A stretch of DNA of 29,674 nucleotides from Acetobacteraceae bacterium (GCA_003164305.1 PLSZ01000281.1:1-29674); one strand, 5' to 3'. Shown: positions 9,317 through 17,305, numbered from the stretch's first letter. Notes: generated from the sequence alone by a model not told the origin. Made by a program: numbers and translations.

Positions 9317-12300
9317 GGCTGGGTACCAGCATCAGAAGCCCGATCGGACGGACTGTGATCGTGCCTGGCGCGGCGTCAGAAGCCGCGGCGGCACGAAAAG
9401 TCGCAAGTGCATCATTGGCTTCCCGTCGTTTCGCCGACGATGTTTCAGGATCGGTCGCCAGCGAAACAAGGCGATGGACCGGGTCAGCCTGGTACCGCCA
9501 CGTGGGGCCTTGTTCGGGGCCGCCAAAGAGATCCACCGTTCGCGGAACGAAAGCGCCGCAGAGGAGATCCGCTCTTGCTGTCAGCCAGCGGTGCGATTGA
9601 GACATGTGTTCTCGCGTATGCGCCACGCGCCGATCGACAAACGCCTGCTGGCATTGGGAGGCGATGCGGTCCGCCAACAGATCGGCGCGAGGGCGTAATG
9701 GTTCGGCCCAGGTCGCGAACCATCGGTCCCAAACCGAATCCGCGGGAAGCGTTGTGACGTCGGTTATGTCAGCCGGCCAACAGTCACAGATGTCAGTGAG
9801 CGAGCCATCCGGCCGCGCCATGATGGCAATAATCCGGCGAAACATCGACCGGTTCGAAACCGCGATCTCCATTTCATATGTCAGAAGCATAGCGAAACCA
9901 TCTCCGCGGCCGACAGACACCGCACCGCCTAAGCCCAGACCATGGCGAACCGCGCGAAGTACGAGCGGGTGCGCTCGTCCGAAGAAAGCCACGCCAAATC
10001 CTGAGTGGTCGCGCCAGGCTTCGACGTCACGAGTGAAGCGAATGACGTGGTTATCGGTATCGACCCCCGGCAAACCGTCGAGTCCATGCATCCATTGATC
10101 AGGCAATCGAAGCGTGTCGCCGGAGATCGCGAGGTCACTCGTTTCGGCTGCGACGACCGCCGCGATGAAATCCGGCAAATCCTCCACGTCGGCTGTGCGC
10201 GGAACGGGCGCTTCCATGCCGCTTTCGGATTCACGCAAGCCGTACCATCCGTGGCTCACGGCCATCAAATCGAAGGCGTCGAACGCACGATCGATTTCGC
10301 GCATCAGTTCGGCGACGGTTTCCGGGCTGCTGTCCGCCACCACCCGATCGAGCGATCGGATCGCCGTCGCATCGGTCCGGAAGAGATCGCCGGGATCTTC
10401 TGACAGGCCGCTCGTGAGTGTCGCCTGATAGTCATCCGAACCGGCCGTGACACCCAGGGTATTTGGCATCACATCGAGAGACGAGCGCGCTTTCTCGTAC
10501 TTCGCGATGAGGTGTAGCAACAGACTTTCTTCGAACGTGCCCGGAATGTACAGATACCTGATTTCCGGTTCATGCCGCTGACCATAGCGATCGATCCGAC
10601 CGTTGCGCTGTTCGAGCCGGTTCGGATTGTATGGCAAATCGAGATGGATCAGATGGAAGCAATATTTGTGTAAGTTAAGCCCTTCCGCCAGCGAGTCCGT
10701 GCTAATCAGGATCAGCCCGTCGCGCTCCGCGAACAGCAGAGCCGCCGCGGTACGCGCCTCATCGCTATCCTGACCTCCGATCGTCAGGATTTCCCCGTCT
10801 ATTCCCGACGCGACCCGCAGCGCCCGCGCGGCGGCGATCTGGCTGTCGGTATATTCGGTGTAGATCAGGATGTTCGCCCGATTGTAGCGCGTTCTGATCA
10901 GACGCACTTCAAGTATCATCGCCGACAATTTGGGATCGTGCGGTTCGGCGGCCACCCCCTGGGCGATCAGCCGCGCCGGCTCGCTGTCTGGCTGAGTTCG
11001 CAATGCTTCCGCCATGGCCTCGGTTTCGAGAACGCTCTGGCTCGCTTCGTCCGCCGCGCTCAGGGTGCCATGGGACGCAACCCGCCTTCGCCACGCGCGA
11101 AGCGCCCGCGCGCGTTCCCGGACCGCGGCTTTCGTTTCCGCCTCGCCGGATTCATGACGCACGAGACGGTCCATCACCACCCGCAACGTCTCAAGACAGG
11201 CGGAAATCGTCGAGACGGATCGTTTCAGAAGACTGACAAATGCCAACGCGTCGTCGGCTCCGCGTTGGCGACGCAGCCGCGGCACCACGAACGCTGAAAG
11301 GGCCCGATGAAAATCTCGAACCATTTCGTGTTCCGGCCCCAGGACATCGACCTTCACCGGAATGACGTGGCGGCGCCGGAACAATGCCGCGCCGGTTCGA
11401 GGATCACGGATGTGAGCTTTCATCCGGCGGATTACGTGACGCCGGTAAGCCTGACCGATAAAACCACCGTTGCCATCGACCAGCGATGGGTCCAGCAGTG
11501 CGATCAACGAAGCAAAATGCGCGTCATGACCGTCGTGCGGTGTCGCCGTCACCAGCAACAGACCGTCGGAGCGCCGGGCGAGTACCTCGGCCAGGCGTCT
11601 GCGATCGGTGTTATCCTGAGACACGCGCGTGCCGAATGCGATGCAATGATGCGCCTCATCGATGATTACGAGGTCCCACGAGGATCGCTCCATTTCCTCC
11701 AGCACATGATCCTGCTTCGCGAAATCGAGCGCGGTGATACAAAGCGATACCGCATCGAACGGATTGGCGCCGAGTTCGTGCGCGCGGCGAACGCCCCATA
11801 ACTCGGCCGCGCCGGTGACGGGCGTGAACTTCAGGCCGAAGCGCAGTCGCATTTCCTGCTCCCATTGCGACAGCAAGGGACCCGAGGGCACGACGATGAG
11901 AATTCGATGCGCCCGCCTGCGGGCGATCAGTTCGACCGCGATCAGACCAGCCTGAATCGTTTTACCCAGCCCAACACCGTCGGCCAGCAACAATCTGGGC
12001 CGCGGCATATCGAGGGCACGCATCAACGGCACCAACTGATAAGGCTCGATTCGGACGCGGCCGGCTTCCCGCGTCACGGTTGGCGTACCAAGAGGCAGTT
12101 CATTCAAACGATGCGCCCGATGCATCGTTCGCCACATCGAAAGCGGTACTGGGCCACGAGGATTAAGTGAAGGGTCGATGAGTTCAACCTGTTCCGGAGG
12201 CAGGAACACGTTCCACTCAAGGCCGTTCATGTCACCTTCGACGCAGCGCAGACCGATGAGCGTCCGGTCGGCCACGCGATCGGCTTCGATCACATCCCAG

Positions 12301-12344
12301 ATCAACCCGCGCACCCGCACCCGGTCGCCGGGACGTACCGCCAT
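9306..12344 (-). CDS. SNF2-family helicase, DrmD-like
   Basis: A 1012-residue superfamily 2 ATPase expected to translocate on or remodel DNA. Motifs in order: Walker A DGVGLGKT (122-129), motif Ia VVPSGPLLSQW (151-161), DEAH box IIDEAHH (227-233), motif III LLVTATPHDG (263-272), motif IV near ILIYTEYTDS (492-501), motif V STDSLAEGLNL (548-558) and motif VI QRNGRIDRYGQ (579-589). The last 420 residues are without a domain I recognise. Size and architecture match the DrmD helicase of class 1 DISARM, which is also followed by an adenine methylase gene as seen here. I see no good Shine-Dalgarno before the ATG at 12344, but the protein starts cleanly at MAVRPGDRVRV, a small beta-rich N-terminal domain common in these helicases. 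A related RapA-like helicase of another defence type cannot be excluded. Confidence 0.85.
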   Translation of the reverse strand: MAVRPGDRVRVRGLIWDVIEADRVADRTLIGLRCVEGDMNGLEWNVFLPPEQVELIDPSLNPRGPVPLSMWRTMHRAHRLNELPLGTPTVTREAGRVRIEPYQLVPLMRALDMPRPRLLLADGVGLGKTIQAGLIAVELIARRRAHRILIVVPSGPLLSQWEQEMRLRFGLKFTPVTGAAELWGVRRAHELGANPFDAVSLCITALDFAKQDHVLEEMERSSWDLVIIDEAHHCIAFGTRVSQDNTDRRRLAEVLARRSDGLLLVTATPHDGHDAHFASLIALLDPSLVDGNGGFIGQAYRRHVIRRMKAHIRDPRTGAALFRRRHVIPVKVDVLGPEHEMVRDFHRALSAFVVPRLRRQRGADDALAFVSLLKRSVSTISACLETLRVVMDRLVRHESGEAETKAAVRERARALRAWRRRVASHGTLSAADEASQSVLETEAMAEALRTQPDSEPARLIAQGVAAEPHDPKLSAMILEVRLIRTRYNRANILIYTEYTDSQIAAARALRVASGIDGEILTIGGQDSDEARTAAALLFAERDGLILISTDSLAEGLNLHKYCFHLIHLDLPYNPNRLEQRNGRIDRYGQRHEPEIRYLYIPGTFEESLLLHLIAKYEKARSSLDVMPNTLGVTAGSDDYQATLTSGLSEDPGDLFRTDATAIRSLDRVVADSSPETVAELMREIDRAFDAFDLMAVSHGWYGLRESESGMEAPVPRTADVEDLPDFIAAVVAAETSDLAISGDTLRLPDQWMHGLDGLPGVDTDNHVIRFTRDVEAWRDHSGFGVAFFGRAHPLVLRAVRHGLGLGGAVSVGRGDGFAMLLTYEMEIAVSNRSMFRRIIAIMARPDGSLTDICDCWPADITDVTTLPADSVWDRWFATWAEPLRPRADLLADRIASQCQQAFVDRRVAHTREHMSQSHRWLTARADLLCGAFVPRTVDLFGGPEQGPTWRYQADPVHRLVSLATDPETSSAKRREANDALATFRAAAASDAAPGTITVRPIGLLMLVPSHAF

Positions 12345-12498
12345 TCAGGCCGTGGACTTTTCGCGCGGATGCCGACGGGTAAGCATTGCTTGATCCAAAC
12401 TGTGTGGTGGACCAACGGTCTGATTGGGAAATCCTGACAATCCATGAAAACGGCGATGAAGACTTCATTAGGTTTTCGCGCTTTCTCCCCTTGCCCGT

Positions 12499-12546
12499 CT
12501 CTCCCCTGGGGCGTCTTTCCCCTGGGGCGTCTTTCCCGTGGGGCAT
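12499..12546. repeat. 16-bp tandem repeat, three copies, each with a CCCCTGGGG-type palindrome
   Basis: Copies at 12499-12514, 12515-12530 and 12531-12546 with consensus CTTTCCCCTGGGGCGT; the third has CCCGTGGGG. It lies 155-200 bp upstream of the helicase start, in the 354-bp gap between helicase and zwf remnant. It could be an array of operator half-sites or just a minisatellite. The rest of the gap holds only the hairpin at 12619-12667. Confidence 0.8.
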
Positions 12547-12618
12547 CGGACTGGCATGGTCCGGCGGCGTGAGAACCGCCGGACCGCTGACCGCGTTATC
12601 GTGGCGCCGGTGTCAGCG

Positions 12619-12667
12619 ACGGCGTGCCCGCGGCCGCGTGGTATCGACGCGGCCGCGGGCACGCCGT
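12619..12667. repeat. Perfect 21-bp inverted repeat with 7-nt loop
   Basis: Arms 12619-12639 and 12647-12667 are exact reverse complements, almost entirely G and C, around the loop GGTATCG. The hairpin would be very stable. No T-run follows on either strand, so it is not a standard intrinsic terminator. It ends about 30 bp before the zwf pseudogene start. Confidence 0.85.
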
Positions 12668-12698
12668 TGGCGAATCGGTTGAGCGGGAGAATTGGGTG

Positions 12699-13612
12699 AT
12701 GGCGGCTCCGGAGCGGTCGGATGCACTCGTGTTTTTCGGCGCCACCGGCGATCTCGGCTACAAGCAGATCTTCCCGGCGCTTCTGGGTCTGGTGCGCGCC
12801 GAGGGCCTGCGCGTCCCGGTCATCGGCGTGGCCAAGGCCGGATGGACGCTGGATCAGTTCAGGGCGCGCGCGGCGGACCCTGATGGAGTTGCTGCGTTAT
12901 ATCGAAGGCGACTACAACGACCCCGCCACGTTCACGGCTCTGCGCGCGGAACTCGGGCAGGCGGCGCGGCCGCTGCACTATCTCGCGGTGCCCCCCACCC
13001 TGTTCGCCACCGTGGCGGAGGGCCTGGCGCGTTCGGACCGCGCCAGGAACGCGCGGCTGGTGATCGAGAAGCCATTTGGACACAACCGCGAAACCGGCAG
13101 AGCGTTGAACCGCGAACCGGTGAAGCTGTTCCCTGAGGAGAACATTTTCCGGATCGACCATTATCTGGGCAAGGAGCCCGTGCAGAACATCGTCTACACG
13201 CGGTTCGCCAACGCGATGTTTGAGCCGTTGTGGAACCGCGATCACATCGCCAGTATCCAGATCACCATGGCGGAGGATTTCGGCGTCCAGGATCGCGATG
13301 GGCATGCGGGTGAAACTGCCTGGCGATCGCATGGCGGGCGAAGACGTGGAACTGACCCTGACCGAGCGGGCGGCGAACGTGAAGCCGCCATATCAGCGTT
13401 TGTTGAGCGACGCGATCCGCGGCCTTGGCGATCAGTTCGGCCGCGACGACATCGTCGATGCGCAATGGCGCGTTGTCGAACCGATTCTGGACGACGCGAC
13501 GCCGGTTCACCAATAAGAGCCGGGAACCTGGGGGCCAGCCGAAGCGCGGGCGCTGATTGCCGATGACGGTCCCTGGAGCAATCCGCCGCCGTCGCGGGGA
13601 GCAAGCGCATGA
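12699..13612 (+). pseudogene. zwf: Glucose-6-phosphate dehydrogenase, degraded
   Basis: Remnant of the NADP-dependent enzyme that opens the oxidative pentose-phosphate and Entner-Doudoroff routes. The start at 12699 has GGGAG upstream and encodes the Rossmann segment VFFGATGDLGYKQIFPAL. Near 12870-12890 the frame jumps, with some codons lost, to ELLRYIEGDYNDPATF. That segment keeps VIEKPFGHN and the active-site motif RIDHYLGKE. Near 13290-13300 a second junction joins DFGVQD directly to AMGMRVKLPGD, skipping roughly 150 codons of the C-terminal domain and changing frame again. In the third segment a TAA at 13514-13516 stands where a tyrosine codon is expected, and homologous sequence (EPGTWGPAEARALIADDG) continues to the original TGA at 13610-13612. 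About 300 of some 490 codons remain, in three frames. Three independent lesions make a sequencing error unlikely. Confidence 0.92.
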
Positions 13613-14274
13613 TGCATGACATTGTCTTCCTTTTCGACGTGGACAACACCTTACTCGACAACGACCGTGTGCAGGCGGACCTGGACGTGCATATCGGCAT
13701 CGAGCACGGCACCGTCGCGCGCGATCGCTACTGGGAAATCTTCGAGACGTTGCGCGGCGAGTTGGGCTACGCGGATTATCTCGGCGCGCTGGAACGCTAC
13801 CGGCTTGAGGACATGCACGATCCGCGGCTGTTGCGCATCTCCAACTGGCTGGTGGACTACCCGTTTCATGAGCGGCTATATCCCGGCGTGCTGGACGCCG
13901 TTCAGCATGCGCGGCAATGGGCGCCCGTGGTCATCCTGTCCGATGGCGACGCGGTGTTTCAGCCGCGCAAGGTGGATCGTTCCGGGCTGTGGCACGCGTT
14001 CGAAGGCCACGTGTTGATTTATGTTCACAAGGAAGTGGAACTGGACGACGTGGAGCGTTTTTATCCGGCGCGGCGCTACGTAATGATCGACGACAAGCTG
14101 CGCATTCTACAGGAGATGAAGACCATCTGGGGCAACCGGCTGACCACCGTGTTTCCGCGGCAGGACCATTACGAAACCGATCCGGGAATCCTGGCCCAGT
14201 ACCCGCATGGAGACGTCCAGCTCAACCGCATCGGCGACCTGGTTCACCTTGAACTCACCGATCTGGTAGGATGA
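13609..14274 (+). CDS. HAD-superfamily hydrolase
   Basis: A 221-residue haloacid-dehalogenase-like phosphatase, probably cytoplasmic. Motif I is FDVDNTLLDND (about 9-19) with the two catalytic aspartates in DVD. Motif II is VVILSDGD (about 107-114). A conserved lysine follows in the HKEVELDD region, and motif IV is VMIDDK (about 158-163). The alpha-helical stretch after motif I looks like a cap domain. The start codon at 13609 overlaps the ancestral TGA of zwf as ATGA, so it was once translationally coupled to zwf; a second ATG at 13612 is also possible. The reading frame is intact although zwf is dead. The natural substrate cannot be told; a sugar-phosphate role near zwf is only a guess. Confidence 0.88.
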   Translation: MMHDIVFLFDVDNTLLDNDRVQADLDVHIGIEHGTVARDRYWEIFETLRGELGYADYLGALERYRLEDMHDPRLLRISNWLVDYPFHERLYPGVLDAVQHARQWAPVVILSDGDAVFQPRKVDRSGLWHAFEGHVLIYVHKEVELDDVERFYPARRYVMIDDKLRILQEMKTIWGNRLTTVFPRQDHYETDPGILAQYPHGDVQLNRIGDLVHLELTDLVG

Positions 14275-14282
14275 TCAACTGT

Positions 14283-14631
14283 AACCGCCGATCCGGAGGC
14301 CCCACTTATGTCGCAGTCGCAACGGTCGTGCTGAGCCGTGAGGAAGCCCCGCCGCCCGGCGTCAAGGAACCGCTGGAATGGCTGTTGCTGAGCACCGCGC
14401 CACTCTGGCCTGACCGCGGCCAGGCGGTCGCCAGCCTGGCGGACGCCGTCGAGCGAACCCAATGGTATGCATTGCCGCTGGGGCATCGAGGTGTTCCATC
14501 GCATCCTACAAAGCGGCTGCCAGATCGAGGACCGCCAACTCGACACGGCGGACCGGCTGGAGGCCGGTCTCGCCATCGACGCCGCGGTGGCCTGGCGGAT
14601 CCATCATCTCACCTACTGGTCAAACCGGTAG
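14283..14631 (+). pseudogene. IS4-family transposase, C-terminal fragment
   Basis: A fragment of about 115 codons in two frames. The first part (to about 14475) reads ATVVLSREEAPPPG, then EPLEWLLLSTAP, the beta strand region before the last catalytic residue in Tn5/IS4 transposases. A frameshift near 14470-14480 moves into a second frame reading WGIEVFHRILQSGCQIEDRQLDTADRLEAG and WRIHHLTYW, up to a TAG at 14629-14631. The E of WGIEVFHR is the last acidic residue of the DDE triad; the lysine expected after it in the YREK signature is Q. The N-terminal two thirds and the true C-terminus are gone, and I see no terminal inverted repeats. It directly abuts the HAD gene stop. Confidence 0.85.
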
Positions 14632-14683
14632 GCAGGCTCCTCTGGGCCGCGCGACGCCGGATTTGCGGCGCGGGGCGCCACAA

Positions 14684-15670
14684 TTAGCCAAAGACATCCC
14701 GCGGGCAATCCGCCCTGAGACTCGCGCCCAGGTTGGCACCAATCCGAACGGCATCGGCGGCCGCGCCGTGCACCGCTCGTTTAAGCAGGAAACTGCCGTC
14801 CGCTCGCGCCACCAGCCCGGTCAGATACAGATCGCCGTTGGGGAGCATGCGGGCGTGACCGCCGATGGGCGTCCGGCAGGACCCGTCGAGTTCCGCCAGC
14901 ATCGCCCGCTCGGCGTTGGAGACGGCCTTCGCCACCGGGTCCTCGATCGCCGCCAGCATCTCACGCAACTCGATATCGCTCTCGCGGACGGTGATGCCGA
15001 CGATCCCCTGGCACGCGGAGGGGACCATCGCATCCGGATCCAGAACGACCGAGGCTTTCTCGGCGAGGCCAAGCCGCCGCAACCCGGCCATCGCGAGCAA
15101 GGAGGCAGCGCATTCCCCGAAGGCGACTTTGTCGAGCCGGGTCTGCACGTTGCCGCGGATCGAGGCGATGATCAGATCGGGCCGCGCGTGCAGCAACTGC
15201 GCCTGGCGCCGGACCGAGGACGTCCCAATCAGCGCACCCGCCGGTAGGCAATCGAACGGCGCCGCGGGATCTGGCTCCCCGCAGCCGGGCCCGAGGATCA
15301 GGGCATCGCGGGAATCCTCCCGCTTCAGGGTGCAGGCGAGCACGATGCCCGGCGGCAGTTCGGTTTCCAGGTCCTTCAGGCTGTGGACCGCGAAGTCGAT
15401 CCTGCGGTCAGCCAGCGCCTCATGAATTTCCTTGGCGAACAGGCCTTTGCCGCCGATGTCCGCGAGGGGGCGATCCTGCACCCGGTCGCCGGTGGTGCGG
15501 ATCGCATGCTCCTCGAACACGCTCATGCCGCGCAGCACGGGACAGAACGTGGTCAACAGATGCAGGAAGAAGCGGGTCTGCACCAACGCGAGCGGGGAGC
15601 CGCGGGTGCCGACGCGCAGCGGCAGCTCGCGGTGATGCGGCCTCACGAGGGAAAAATCCTGGGTTGCCAT
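14684..15670 (-). CDS. hemC: Hydroxymethylbilane synthase (porphobilinogen deaminase)
   Basis: A 328-residue cytoplasmic enzyme that joins four porphobilinogen units into hydroxymethylbilane in tetrapyrrole synthesis. The N-terminus LPLRVGTRGSPLALVQ (about 16-31), the FAKEIHEALADRRIDFAVHSLKD segment with the substrate-binding acidic residues, and GTSSVRRQAQL are all characteristic. The dipyrromethane cofactor attaches to the Cys in ELDGSCRTPIGGHA, here C265. The length is normal. I start at ATG 15670, where homologous sequence begins; the longer frame runs into the repeat-rich region shared with tsaD and has no similarity. The ribosome site is weak. It is divergent from tsaD across a 422-bp gap. 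Confidence 0.95.
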   Translation of the reverse strand: MATQDFSLVRPHHRELPLRVGTRGSPLALVQTRFFLHLLTTFCPVLRGMSVFEEHAIRTTGDRVQDRPLADIGGKGLFAKEIHEALADRRIDFAVHSLKDLETELPPGIVLACTLKREDSRDALILGPGCGEPDPAAPFDCLPAGALIGTSSVRRQAQLLHARPDLIIASIRGNVQTRLDKVAFGECAASLLAMAGLRRLGLAEKASVVLDPDAMVPSACQGIVGITVRESDIELREMLAAIEDPVAKAVSNAERAMLAELDGSCRTPIGGHARMLPNGDLYLTGLVARADGSFLLKRAVHGAAADAVRIGANLGASLRADCPRDVFG

Positions 15671-15811
15671 GCGGACCGCGGCCCCCACGCCGGTGCTACG
15701 CCGAAACACGGAGTTTGGCCTTGCGTCGGGATCGCGCCCCGTCTCACACGTGACGATGTCGATTTTTTTGTTGACTGACACGTGCCCCTCGCTGCCGTCG
15801 CGACTCTCCTT

Positions 15812-15831
15812 CCCATGGTCCAGACCATGGG
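15812..15831. promoter_or_regulatory. 20-bp palindrome between hemC and tsaD
   Basis: CCCATGGTC and its exact reverse complement separated by CA. It lies 142 bp upstream of hemC and 262 bp upstream of tsaD in the divergent 422-bp gap (15671-16092). It could be an operator or part of a dispersed palindromic element. No clear -35/-10 boxes were found around it. Confidence 0.4.
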
Positions 15832-15930
15832 TGCGCCCGCGCACACTCGTGCGGCCTGGAACGGACGGCATTGCTCTGGGTCAATCGGAGACAGGGAAAT
15901 TTGGCGCGCGCGAGGCGGCGGGGCGGCCCG

Positions 15931-15989
15931 TGGACCGACCCGAGTGGGACCGACCCGAGTGGGGCCGACCCGGGTGGGGCCAACCCGAG
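15931..15989. repeat. 15-bp tandem repeat, about four copies
   Basis: Units at 15931-15944 (one base short), 15945-15959, 15960-15974 and 15975-15989 with consensus TGGGGCCGACCCGAG. It occupies the tsaD upstream region, about 105-160 bp before the tsaD start. The unit length keeps a reading frame open, which explains the long spurious open frame here. I see no ribosome site or start that would make it coding. Confidence 0.8.
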
Positions 15990-16092
15990 AGGGGGCGATG
16001 CGCGAAGCCTGGCGTTCAGGCGATCGGAGTGGCAACGGATACGTGGCGGCTTTCATCGAGGCGTCGTATTAGCACGCTGCCCTGAGGAAACC

Positions 16093-17157
16093 ATGCCATC
16101 ATCCGTTAACATCGCCGTTTCTGGACCGATTCTTGGCATCGAGTCCTCCTGCGACGAAACCGCGGCCGCGATCCTCGATCCCGAGGGGCGCATCCTCGCC
16201 GAGGTCGTGCTATCGCAGCAACGCGAGCACGCTCCGTTTGGCGGCGTGGTGCCGGAGATCGCCGCGCGCGCCCATTTGGCGCATTTGCCCGCTTTGGTTC
16301 AGGACGTTGTGAGCCGCGCCGGCCTGACGATCGCAAATCTGGGCGCGGTCGCCGCCAGCGCCGGGCCGGGCCTGATCGGCGGGTTGATCGTCGGCAGCCA
16401 GTTCGCCAAGGGACTCGCCATCGCGCGCGGGCTGAAGTTCGTCGCGGTCAATCATCTGGAGGCGCACGCGCTGACCGCCCGGCTGCCCGGCCTGGTCGAG
16501 GGTGGCGCGCCATTTCCCTATTTGCTGTTGCTGGTGTCCGGCGGGCATTGCCAGTGCGTCGCGGTCGAGGGCGTCGGCCAGTATCGCCGTCTCGGCGCCA
16601 CGGTCGATGACGCGGCGGGCGAGGCCTTCGATAAGGTCGGGAAGCTTTTGGGGCTTGGCTGGCCCGGCGGGCCGGCGTTGGAACGGCTGGCGGCGGGTGG
16701 CGATGCTCGGCGGTTCGCGTTCCCGCGGCCGATGCTGGGGCGCGAGGGCTGCGATTTCAGTTTTTCCGGATTGAAGACCGCCGTGGCGCAGACGGTCGCG
16801 AAGCTGCCGCCGGGCGCGCTGCCGGCGGAGGTCGCGGCGGATATCGCGGCGGGGTTCCAGGCGGCGGTGACGGACGTGCTGGCGGATCGCGCGTCGCACG
16901 CGATGGCGATGATGCGCGGCCAGGCGTCGCTGCTGGTCGTCGCCGGAGGGGTCGCCGCGAACCAGGCTGTGCGTGGCGCGTTGGAACGGGCGGCGTCGGT
17001 TCAGAGGTTCCGGTTGGCGGCGCCGCCCATTCGGCTGTGCACCGACAACGCGGTGATGGTGGCGTGGACCGGGCTGGAACGGCTGCGGCTCGGGCTGGCG
17101 AGCGGTGTCGATTTCGCGCCCAGACCGAGATGGCTCGGCATGAGGGGGTCGGCATGA
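16093..17157 (+). CDS. tsaD: tRNA N6-threonylcarbamoyladenosine transferase subunit TsaD
   Basis: A 354-residue ASKHA-fold protein that transfers the threonylcarbamoyl group to A37 of ANN-decoding tRNAs, together with TsaB and TsaE (not in this window). ILGIESSCDET (13-23) is the family N-terminus. The metal-binding HxxxH motif is H121 and H125 in VNHLEAHALTA. SGGHCQ, DDAAGEAFDKVGKLLGLGWPGGP, GLKTAV and the C-terminal TDNAVMVAW segment are all present. The start at 16093 has GAGGAAA 3-9 nt upstream. The last residues LGMRGSA and the stop codon are written by the first copies of a 14-bp tandem repeat, so the C-terminal tail is probably lineage-specific. Confidence 0.96.
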   Translation: MPSSVNIAVSGPILGIESSCDETAAAILDPEGRILAEVVLSQQREHAPFGGVVPEIAARAHLAHLPALVQDVVSRAGLTIANLGAVAASAGPGLIGGLIVGSQFAKGLAIARGLKFVAVNHLEAHALTARLPGLVEGGAPFPYLLLLVSGGHCQCVAVEGVGQYRRLGATVDDAAGEAFDKVGKLLGLGWPGGPALERLAAGGDARRFAFPRPMLGREGCDFSFSGLKTAVAQTVAKLPPGALPAEVAADIAAGFQAAVTDVLADRASHAMAMMRGQASLLVVAGGVAANQAVRGALERAASVQRFRLAAPPIRLCTDNAVMVAWTGLERLRLGLASGVDFAPRPRWLGMRGSA

Positions 17158-17201
17158 GGGGGTCGGCATGAGGGGGTCGGCATGAGGGGGTCGGCATGAG
17201 G
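17137..17201. repeat. 14-bp tandem repeat spanning the tsaD stop codon
   Basis: Four exact copies of GGCATGAGGGGGTC at 17137-17150, 17151-17164, 17165-17178 and 17179-17192, then a partial copy to 17201. The tsaD stop TGA is in the second copy. Because 14 is not a multiple of three, a frame read through the array shifts at each unit. Confidence 0.95.
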
Positions 17202-17305
17202 TGGAGTCGGGTTCTCAAAGGTAGGCGGACCGGACGGCGGTGGTTGGCACGATCGCGTCACCGTCATGGCGCGGCTCGCCCGTGCCATCGCTCGACGCGG
17301 GATGT

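Noticed and set aside
12619..12667. Intrinsic terminator for the helicase or zwf
   Set aside because: No T-run on either strand, and neither neighbouring gene ends here.
12386..12682. Plus-strand open frame before zwf
   Set aside because: It is made largely of the 16-bp tandem repeat and the hairpin, has low-complexity translation and no convincing ribosome site.
15671..15871. N-terminal extension of hemC by 67 residues
   Set aside because: The extension crosses the intergenic palindrome and has no similarity to the enzyme, whose conserved start is at MATQDFSLV.
17137..17201. Possible CRISPR array
   Set aside because: The units are 14 bp and directly contiguous with no spacers, and no cas genes are nearby; it is a simple tandem repeat.
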